64,000 bases of DNA, taken from Notospermus geniculatus. Taxonomy: Eukaryota; Nemertea; Pilidiophora; Heteronemertea; Lineidae. The position numbers and the translations under genes were made by a program. Location of the stretch: the NCBI GenBank assembly GCA_002633025.1, contig NMRB01000044.1, forward strand, positions 716,871 through 780,870, read 5' to 3'. Of this stretch, positions 58,501-64,000 are shown one piece after another (the stretch's first letter is position 1; each line of letters opens with the position of its first letter). The notes under the pieces were generated by a model. The model made no database searches and was not told the origin of the DNA. It saw only the letters and a list, made by a program, of their open reading frames with translations.

Positions 58501-61405
58501 NNNNNNNNNNNNNNNNNNNNNNNNNNNNNNNNNNNNNNNNNNNNNNNNNNNNNNNNNNNNNNNNNNNNNNNNNNNNNNNNNNNNNNNNNNNNNNNNNNNN
58601 NNNNNNNNNNNNNNNNNNNNNNNNNNNNNNNNNNNNNNNNNNNNNNNNNNNNNNNNNNNNNNNNNNNNNNNNNNNNNNNNNNNNNNNNNNNNNNNNNNNN
58701 NNNNNNNNNNNNNNNNNNNNNNNNNNNNNNNNNNNNNNNNNNNNNNNNNNNNNNNNNNNNNNNNNNNNNNNNNNNNNNNNNNNNNNNNNNNNNNNNNNNN
58801 NNNNNNNNNNNNNNNNNNNNNNNNNNNNNNNNNNNNNNNNNNNNNNNNNNNNNNNNNNNNNNNNNNNNNNNNNNNNNNNNNNNNNNNNNNNNNNNNNNNN
58901 NNNNNNNNNNNNNNNNNNNNNNNNNNNNNNNNNNNNNNNNNNNNNNNNNNNNNNNNNNNNNNNNNNNNNNNNNNNNNNNNNNNNNNNNNNNNNNNNNNNN
59001 NNNNNNNNNNNNNNNNNNNNNNNNNNNNNNNNNNNNNNNNNNNNNNNNNNNNNNNNNNNNNNNNNNNNNNNNNNNNNNNNNNNNNNNNNNNNNNNNNNNN
59101 NNNNNNNNNNNNNNNNNNNNNNNNNNNNNNNNNNNNNNNNNNNNNNNNNNNNNNNNNNNNNNNNNNNNNNNNNNNNNNNNNNNNNNNNNNNNNNNNNNNN
59201 NNNNNNNNNNNNNNNNNNNNNNNNNNNNNNNNNNNNNNNNNNNNNNNNNNNNNNNNNNNNNNNNNNNNNNNNNNNNNNNNNNNNNNNNNNNNNNNNNNNN
59301 NNNNNNNNNNNNNNNNNNNNNNNNNNNNNNNNNNNNNNNNNNNNNNNNNNNNNNNNNNNNNNNNNNNNNNNNNNNNNNNNNNNNNNNNNNNNNNNNTGGA
59401 TGTAACAGGCGTACCGTGATCTCAGCTTGTGTTTGACTTGGAGCACGTCTAGTCATACCGACGTGTTGTAACTGGATCTCCTCTGATAGAATAGACGCCG
59501 TGTCTCATAAATCCTATAACAGACCACTTACAGCAGGATTTGTTGTGACATTTCTCTCTGATTTCTCACAACAACTATTTTTCAAGATTACTCGATATCC
59601 ATTTCTTACACATTGTTGTCACGTTGTCTATACTCGGTGAAAAAAGTTGGGAAACAAACTTTGCCGTCATCTGATTTCTTCCAGAAGTACCGTTTTCTTA
59701 TGCAACCTGCTACCCGTGTCACCCAACAGCAAAGCTTACCCCACGCCGTGGGGGCCACGCCATGCCGTGGCGTCAGTGCATATGTATACACGGCATGTAT
59801 GTACATCTACATGCACAGTACATGTATCCCATTATGCAAGCCCCAGAATATCCACTTGCCCTTGGTCTGTCATTATTCTGTTTGAAGTACGCTGTTTATC
59901 AAAAGGAATCCATATCATTTCCGGTTGTCAGATTCCGCTCGCGGTCAATGACTTTGTCCCAATGCATCGCTCCGTACGTCAACGTCTTCCTTTTTTTCAT
60001 CCTGAGAACATCCGCAGTGACAGTTCACTTCGTCAGCTCATTACCATGACCGACAAAATCCCGTCATTCGTGGTGTGCAAACCACAAATACCTCCTTCTC
60101 AACCGATATGACTGGACGCCTTGAGTATCATGTCAATGGATTTCAACTGTCGGCATACAAATACGGCATTGTCTAACACATCCCGAGAGAAATCTCGATA
60201 CACTGGTAAATTGCCTCGGCAAAAACGTGAAGAAAGTACGGCCGCATGACAAGGGTCGAGGGATTTACCGCTTCTGCTCTAGAATGTGCTGACCTATCAA
60301 ATCGTGATAAACATGGCGATGTGTTTTTGCGACTGCTTGTGGCTTGAAAAAAGAAATGCGTTTATAAGAAGGCTAATAACTGTCAGCGGGAACAATTGTA
60401 GAATGCCAAATGCTATCACCATCAATGTTGTACTCTTGGTAAATCCACATCTGTTTGAATGATCACAAGTTGTTCTCATTCTTGCAGGTGCGTTCAGTGT
60501 CCTAGAATTCGTGTTTCATCTCAAGCGGGACTTCGGATATTACTTAATTCAGACTTACATCCCCAGCATGCTGGTGGTGTTATTATCCTGGTTAAACTTC
60601 TGGTTGGACATACAGGCGACCCCTGCCAGGATATCCGTCGGCTGTCTCACAGTGCTAACCCTTGCCACGCAGAGTTCCGGAGTGAATGCTCAACTACCTA
60701 GAGTCTCTTATATCAAAGCCATTGATGTGTGGATGTCCACATGCATGGTGTTTGTGTTTGGCGCCCTGCTCGAGTTCGCAGTGGCCAGTGTGCTGGCTCG
60801 GAACGAGGCCTCGAGGAGAGAGAATACAGTCAGTGCAGCTAATGTGGGAAAGGTAATTGCCAACTCATTTGTCATTTTTTACGTATACGGCTCTGGCGAA
60901 GATTTTTGATGAGAATTTTAAGATTTGCATTCGCAGATGCCGTTACTATGCATGGATCTACTGTATTTATGAACGCCACACCTATTTCGTCATTTTCTTT
61001 TTCTCTTGAATGGCGCAAGTATACAACTACAGCAGAATACAAACAGCCACCGACAAAGTTTCTTTCTGTTTTTCTCCTCTGGTAAAAAAGCAACCACCTT
61101 TCCGATCTTTCTTTCAGCAAAATGACATACCTTTAAGGACAGTACGCAATTCCAACAGCCCAAAAACTGTAGCAACTGAGACGTTTAATCGAGAATACGA
61201 GTGCACTTGGAGACTGTTGCAGACTGCTGACGACCCACCCGTAATAAAAAAGCCTCCACGGCCGCGAAAGAAACGGAAAAGCGCCTCAGAACGGGTGGAG
61301 AACGCATCACGGGTTTTGTTCCCTCTCTCATTCTGTATTTTCAACGTTGTTTATTGGTTACACTATTGGTGTAGATGGTTTACTACCGATAAGTGTCGCT
61401 ACTGA
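43428..61405 (+). CDS. Cys-loop ligand-gated anion channel subunit (GABA-A/GlyR/GluCl-like), multi-exon gene, exon 1 and one internal exon missing
   Basis: This is the span of one split gene. Exons are 43428-43543 or its copy 45540-45655, then 49974-50041, 55027-55247, 56039-56121, 60488-60852 and 61118-61405. Introns have GT/AG borders and their phases agree (1, 0, 2, 1, then 1 and 0 around the missing exon). The translated pieces contain the superfamily hallmarks in order: an N-terminal helix segment, loop D, the WxPD loop A, a 13-residue Cys loop with FPMD, TM1, a PAR anion filter before TM2, TM3, a short basic cytoplasmic loop and TM4. By family knowledge the product is a plasma-membrane subunit of a pentameric, neurotransmitter-gated chloride-type channel. 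The extracellular half resembles GABA-A beta subunits, while TM2-TM3 resembles GlyR/GluCl, so I give no subtype or symbol. The signal-peptide exon and the exon covering loops B/C to pre-TM1 are not visible. The latter, about 138 bp in relatives, is probably in the N gap at 58413-59396. Confidence 0.93.
43557..43557. other. Single ambiguous base at duplication breakpoint
   Basis: One N lies precisely where block X (ending in the exon 2 donor region) is joined to block Y. In the second copy, X and Y are separated by about 1.1 kb of unique sequence (45669-46814). A lone N at such a junction suggests a forced contig join. Confidence 0.9.
43558..45356 (+). repeat. Duplicated block Y, copy A
   Basis: About 1.8 kb nearly identical to 46815-48629. 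Differences are scattered substitutions and small indels, including loss of a short ACATGT run (near 44070 versus 47325) and a one-base indel (near 44590 versus 47864). The indel shifts the frame of the longest open frames here, so I treat it as non-coding intron sequence. I recognise no protein in it. Confidence 0.93.
45357..45668 (+). repeat. Duplicated block X, copy B (contains exon 2)
   Basis: 312-bp partner of 43245-43556, following directly on the end of block Y copy A. Confidence 0.95.
45540..45655 (+). CDS. Channel gene exon 2, copy B (mature N-terminus)
   Basis: Second copy of the 116-bp exon, with the same acceptor (TTTGCAG ending 45539) and donor (GTAGGT from 45656). It differs from copy A by one silent third-position change (ACA to ACC, Thr). 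It is the copy nearer to exon 3 and is followed by an intact-looking intron start with no ambiguous base, so it is the better candidate for the used exon. Its phase-1 end joins correctly to the first two bases of exon 3 (G plus CT, Ala). Whether both copies exist on one chromosome is uncertain. Confidence 0.85.
45669..46814. other. Unique 1.1-kb segment between X and Y copy B
   Basis: This sequence is present once. It separates X from Y in the second copy and is absent (or unresolved, at the N) in the first. It contains a purine-rich GAAAGGAAAGAAAAG tract near 45720 and no recognisable gene or element. It is intron 2 of the channel gene if copy B of exon 2 is used. Confidence 0.6.
46815..48629 (+). 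repeat. Duplicated block Y, copy B
   Basis: Partner of 43558-45356, about 1.8 kb. The right-hand breakpoint is after AAATGGGTTAC; beyond it copy A enters X copy B, while copy B enters unique sequence. No gene is recognised within it. Confidence 0.93.
48630..49973 (+). other. Channel intron between exons 2 and 3 (unique part)
   Basis: AT-rich intron sequence with no recognised element. It contains short GGCGTT/AACGCC words around 49025-49090 that can pair, but no clear long arms. It ends in the acceptor TGTCTGTTTGTAG. Confidence 0.6.
49974..50041 (+). CDS. Channel gene exon 3 (beta strand 1-2 region)
   Basis: A 68-bp exon between the acceptor TGTCTGTTTGTAG (ending 49973) and the donor GTAGGT (50042). 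It reads two bases, then QALEVKIILHVNSLSALSEI followed by TM. This is the family pattern of alternating hydrophobic strand, xVNSLSxxSExxM, that directly precedes the loop-D exon. As I recall, 68 bp is the conserved length of this exon in vertebrate GABA-A and glycine receptor genes. It ends in phase 0, matching the phase-0 start of exon 4. Confidence 0.9.
51287..51328 (+). repeat. 21-bp perfect direct duplication
   Basis: The unit ACAGACGATACCAATCTGCA plus A occurs twice in tandem in the intron between exons 3 and 4. Confidence 0.85.
53130..53313. mobile_element. Pogo/Tc1-like MITE (about 184 bp)
   Basis: The left end AGTAGAACTCGCATATAACG and the right end CGTTATATGCGACTTCTGCT are inverted repeats. 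An extra internal CCGTTATATGCGAAGTC occurs at about 53186. Ends of the AGTAGAA..CGC..TAACG type and adjacent TA dinucleotides fit non-autonomous pogo-type elements, by analogy only. It lies inside the channel intron. Confidence 0.7.
55027..55247 (+). CDS. Channel gene exon 4 (loops D, A and E of ligand-binding domain)
   Basis: A 221-bp exon, the classical length for this position in GABA-A receptor genes. The acceptor is TATTTCAG ending 55026 and the donor is GTAAGG at 55248. It begins DYSIDMYFDQVWKDIRL. The loop-D strand MYFDQVW is closest to the GABA-A beta MYFQQAW pattern, but Asp (codon 55051-55053) sits where many family members have Arg. WQPDTYF (from 55135) is the canonical WxPD loop A. 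The loop-E strand reads NECAFLLPDGTVQY, with Phe (55210-55212) in place of the usual Arg. One NWT sequon lies at 55084-55092. The open frame continues upstream of the acceptor, but that sequence has no family similarity and includes CAATTACAA repeats, so it is taken as intron. Confidence 0.95.
55248..56038 (+). other. Channel intron between exons 4 and 5
   Basis: 791-bp intron. It carries a short CAA repeat near 55351-55368 and an open frame of about 126 codons (55609-55989) that begins at a TTG and resembles nothing I know. The family has no exon between these two, so I do not call it coding. Confidence 0.6.
56039..56121 (+). CDS. Channel gene exon 5 (Cys loop)
   Basis: An 83-bp exon, the invariant size of the Cys-loop exon across GABA-A/glycine receptor genes as I recall it. 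The acceptor is TTTCTTGCAG ending 56038 and the donor GTGAGT starts at 56122. The first base completes the Arg codon begun in exon 4, and the last base starts the next codon. It encodes VSLVVACTMNLHYFPMDEQD followed by CSLVLGS. The two cysteines (codons 56058-56060 and 56100-56102) are separated by exactly 13 residues and enclose FPMD, the diagnostic signature. The loop contacts the TM2-TM3 linker and couples ligand binding to gating. Confidence 0.97.
56122..58412 (+). other. Channel intron after exon 5 (left of gap)
   Basis: Intron sequence with a diverged tandem repeat at about 56315-56690 (separate entry). The remainder to the gap is AT-rich with no recognised element, and I found no candidate for the missing loop B/C exon. 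Confidence 0.55.
56315..56690 (+). repeat. Diverged tandem repeat, about 140-bp period, with inverted CAAGATGGC cores
   Basis: GCCATCTTGGATGAG starts at 56356 and 56498, and a decayed third start lies near 56634. Each unit has CTCA-AGAGACCA, CACAAAAAAT, GTTCTCAA and AATTCAAGATGGCC. At unit boundaries TCAAGATGGC faces GCCATCTTGGA, giving a small hairpin (about 56478-56510). Intronic, no coding potential. Confidence 0.75.
58413..59396. other. Assembly gap (984 N)
   Basis: A run of 984 undetermined bases inside the intron region between exons 5 and 7/8 of the channel gene. The exon carrying loop B, loop F and most of loop C is expected between 56122 and 60487, entering in phase 1 and leaving in phase 1. 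I found no match to it in the visible flanks, so it probably lies here. Open frames reported across the gap are artefacts of reading N as sense codons. Confidence 0.98.
59397..60487 (+). other. Channel intron before TM exon (right of gap)
   Basis: Intron sequence containing a GCCGTGGGG/CCACGCCATGCCGTGG GC-rich cluster at about 59740-59770 and an ACATGTA run near 59800-59826. Open frames of up to about 150 codons (59647-60111) are unrecognised. It ends in the acceptor TTCTTGCAG. Confidence 0.5.
60488..60852 (+). CDS. Channel gene exon 7/8 (pre-TM1, TM1, TM2 pore, TM3)
   Basis: A 365-bp exon (acceptor TTCTTGCAG ending 60487, donor GTAATT at 60853). It starts with two bases completing a codon and ends in phase 0. 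Order: FSVLEFVFHLKR (end of loop C, pre-TM1); TM1 FGYYLIQTYIPSMLVVLLSW; the linker with TPAR, the -2' to 0' anion-selectivity motif (Arg codon 60628-60630); TM2 ISVGCLTVLTLATQ; the TM2-TM3 linker QLPRVSYIKAID; and TM3 VWMSTCMVFVFGALLEFAVA. Pore residues are Ser 2' (60634-60636), Leu 6' (60646-60648), Thr 7' and Leu 9' (60655-60657). Leu 6' replaces the normal Thr. The loop-C cysteine of GlyR/GluCl is Val here (60499-60501). Vertebrate genes normally have an intron inside this block; here it is absent. Confidence 0.97.
61118..61405 (+). CDS. Channel gene last exon (cytoplasmic loop, TM4, stop)
   Basis: The acceptor is a pyrimidine tract ending CTTTCTTTCAG at 61117. The exon starts in phase 0 and runs 95 codons to TGA at 61403-61405. 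It encodes the TM3-TM4 cytoplasmic loop, which is short for the family (roughly 80-90 residues with the tail of the previous exon). The loop has a proline/basic stretch KKPPRPRKKRK just before the MA-helix-like SASERVENASR. TM4 follows (VLFPLSFCIFNVVYWLHYW, from about 61313), then a short tail CRWFTTDKCRY. The SER..SR-FPLxFxxFNxxYW pattern is typical of TM4 in GABA-A/GlyR/GluCl subunits. No canonical AATAAA was noticed in the following 2.5 kb. Confidence 0.93.
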   Translation, partial: QNDIPLRTVRNSNSPKTVATETFNREYECTWRLLQTADDPPVIKKPPRPRKKRKSASERVENASRVLFPLSFCIFNVVYWLHYWCRWFTTDKCRY

Positions 61406-63787
61406 CAGCATTTAGTTCTGATTCATTCCTTCAAATGCTTGTGTAGATCAATTTATTCCATATGTGGTTAAATCTGACGGGGATGCAAACGGCATAAGGC
61501 TGGCAAAGAATGATTGTGGTTTGTATTTTGTTCTATTAATCAAAAGTGACTTTGGTCTTCCAGTGGTTACATTGATGCATTCTATCTTGTTTTTAAATGA
61601 AAAAAAATTACCATTTCGGGTGGGCTTATTGTTTTGAAGGGTTGGCTCAGAAAGTGAGATCCATCATTTTGCCAGCATTATACTGGGTGATCATTTTTTT
61701 GTGACATCAACGAGCACCAGCTCTTCACACTGAGCAGATTCACTGCAGTCCTTATTGAAAAGTGACAAATATGACAAGGCATTACCCCCTACAATATCAA
61801 GGCATCTCATATCGCGCCCAACTAAATATACATATATCATGAATGTGCAAGGAAAAAGAAACGGCTCCCTTGTGGATGGAAAATCTATATGGTGTGACCG
61901 AACATAGAATTAGGTGATGGCCTGGACATAGCCTATGGCCTGTTTGATGACCCTTGTGGGTAATGACCTGACAAGTATTCATAGACCCTCTCTACGAATC
62001 AAGGTACGATAGGGTCAGCGGAGGCACGTTTAGGACGAAATGGAATTAGCCATTAGCCTAGAATCCAATCAAAAGGTATGGCCCTCTTTACCGGACACCT
62101 ATGAGCCAAATCATCGAGATTCCTAGCATGTATTCGATTGCTTTCTTTTCCGAAGATTATAACACATGTAATAGGGTATGTGATACGAATCTTGTCTCGG
62201 AAGTGGTGTCTGCTTAAGTGCTGGAATGCCAAAAAGCCGAGACCCGGTTCTTTTCTCCTGGTTGATAATCTAAGATTTTTCACGTTGGCGACGTGAAAAA
62301 AATACCAAACAACATAACGCCCACTAGAGATGTTTAACTTCAGATACATGTATGCATTGATTCGAATGGTCCTTTTTAGTCCACGAATTGAGGAATTTTG
62401 TCCACTGCCCTCACTGAACTTGTGTGACTAACATTTGCACATTCATCAATCTTCGTATATCTTGGTAAGTCATCCATTGACTCCAAAACCGCCTATCTCC
62501 AACACCGATTCCACCTTTACGGTAACAAATATCCAATCCATTGATCGTGCATGACTTTGGACCTTGGCTTATTATTCAAACCAATTCTTTTTCGCCACGC
62601 CATTACCAATTCAAAGTTGTTTCACCCGTAGACGAACAAATCATCGTCTAGGCGTTTGGGATGAAAAATCGATCTCACACGCATCCACATCGGAGCCGGT
62701 AATTTGTGAAAGCTACAGGTCGGGAAGATCCGAGTTCGCATCAGTTGGCATGAGGATAGATTGGGCTGTTATCAGCCGGGAGGAGGATACCCGCTGGGGG
62801 CCTTCATGCCGGTGGTGCTGTCACTAGTAAACCTATAGTAGCCACGAGGGGCCCTATTTCAGGTTTCGGTGGCCGCTAAACTGATCTAGAGATTGAGAAC
62901 CATTCATCACTGTTCCCTTCGTATCAATACGAGAATTAATACACTACGGTCACGCTCGGTAGGGCACGGTTCCCGAGTTACGAAATTTCAAAACATAAAC
63001 ATTATCATTGTACATATACATATTCGATGTGTCACTTCAATTTGTTATATGAATTTCACAAGGGACTGTGATTTTGTGACGCAAAAACATCACGTGACTA
63101 GTATAGTAAGTAGACCTGGTGGCCGTCGATAGTAGCTCAATATGTTCTGAACGTCTAAAGGGCCACCTACATTGTGCAAATGTCGAACTTTCGGTCAGTT
63201 AGTCTGACACGTCGTGGGTGGAAAAAATGTTTCTTATTTCGCTCGAACTATTCGCCCATACAGCCATTTAAATCCGCTGTTGGCCTTTGATCATGCATAT
63301 GCGTCTGTATTTTGATACTGTTAATTGATACTGAATCAGCCACTCACACACTCAGGTGTTTGAGATACTGGCATTTCAGTTCAGCAGACAGACGTTGGCG
63401 TAAAAAAATATTCAGGAATTACACGGTGCCATCACATAAAACCGACCTGTGGCGCTGCCAAGTAGACCAGTAACTGAACAAATGTGATTTATGCTAAAAC
63501 TTGCCAAAGCCAGTCCTAATGTGGAGGGGATAGACTGAAAGCACGAGAAGTGACAGACTGAATTTTTCTCCCGCATTTAATGTGGTTCCAACTGGATGCG
63601 AATGTCCAAACGAATTTGTGACCTCGGATAGCTACTTCAAATGGACCAGGGTGAAGTCCTAAAGGCTGGGTGAGGAAAAGGAACGGACAAACCTTGCCTA
63701 GGCCTAATATTCACCGCATTCAAAAAACGACATTCAATACTCGGATCACTACATTGAGCACTGGATTTGTCACCCCCATTTGTAGAC
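61406..63787. other. 3' flank of the channel gene
   Basis: Contains the presumed 3' UTR. No clear AATAAA was noticed and no further gene is recognised. The short open frames are not supported. Confidence 0.45.
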
Positions 63788-63851
63788 TGACCAATCAGAA
63801 GCAAGCATCCGGCTGCTCGCACCCGCGGGTGCTTGCTTCAGTGATTGGTCA
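63788..63851. repeat. Inverted repeat with CCAAT arms and a GC-rich palindromic centre
   Basis: TGACCAATCAGAAGCAAGCA (63788-63807) pairs with TGCTTGCTTC..TGATTGGTCA at the right, with a two-base bulge. The centre GCACCCGCGGGTGC is itself a perfect 14-bp palindrome. CCAAT boxes face each other. Confidence 0.8.
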
Positions 63852-64000
63852 AGTGAACAGATGGGGCGAAGCGTCAAAGTCGAACGCAGCACTCTTTTCG
63901 AATGAAAAAACGCAGTGATAGTGCGAGATAGTTTTAAAAAATATGAATTTGATACTTCTGGAATCCGAGTATTTTATGCAGAAGGGGGCTAACGGGCCGT

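Noticed and set aside
58350-59456. Long open frames of 340-370 codons on both strands
   Set aside because: They are created entirely by reading through the N gap; only about 20 residues at each end are real sequence.
1-64000. tRNA, rRNA or snRNA genes
   Set aside because: Reading for GGTTCGAATCC-type B boxes and conserved rRNA words gave nothing convincing; a tRNAscan/Rfam run would be the decisive check.

Overview
This is a stretch of animal nuclear genome that is mostly non-coding. Nothing looks prokaryotic: there are no operons or dense long reading frames, and the only convincing gene is split into short exons with GT/AG borders and large introns. The sequence is littered with short terminal-inverted-repeat elements, ACATGT-rich microsatellites and TAGGCCTA-type words. 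I read it as a marine invertebrate, most likely a deuterostome (echinoderm, hemichordate or amphioxus). That taxon call is inference from repeat style only.

The one gene I can support is on the + strand in the right third, about 43.4-61.4 kb. It encodes a Cys-loop (pentameric) ligand-gated anion channel subunit of the GABA-A/glycine/GluCl superfamily. Its exons are: an N-terminal exon present twice (43428-43543 and 45540-45655), then 49974-50041, 55027-55247, 56039-56121, a missing exon probably inside the 984-base N gap (58413-59396), 60488-60852 (TM1-TM3) and 61118-61405 (cytoplasmic loop, TM4, stop). Splice phases match throughout. The lengths 68, 221 and 83 are the classical exon sizes of this family. 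The signal-peptide exon was not found. The protein is odd in several independent places. Pore position 6' is Leu instead of the near-universal Thr. Both arginines that normally hold the agonist carboxylate on the complementary face are replaced. The loop-C cysteine of GlyR/GluCl channels is Val. This is the best candidate for undescribed biology in the window: an orphan anion channel subunit.

Layout: 0-1.5 kb holds a direct duplication of about 0.65 kb. From 1.5 to 40 kb I recognise no gene; it carries several foldback/MITE elements (2.5, 3.4-3.6, 8.5, 18.0, 32.3-32.8, 34.2 and 35.7 kb), a dispersed CCAAT-containing repeat (20.8 and 27.6 kb), local tandem duplications and strong palindromes (13.4, 17.6, 35.9 kb). 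From 40.2 to 41.9 kb there is a direct duplication of about 0.79 kb. From 43.2 to 48.6 kb there is a larger duplication including the channel exon 2, with a single N at a breakpoint; it looks like two haplotypes placed in tandem by the assembler, though a real duplication is not excluded. From 48.6 to 61.4 kb is the rest of the channel gene, and 61.4-64 kb is 3' flank with a CCAAT-containing inverted repeat near the end.
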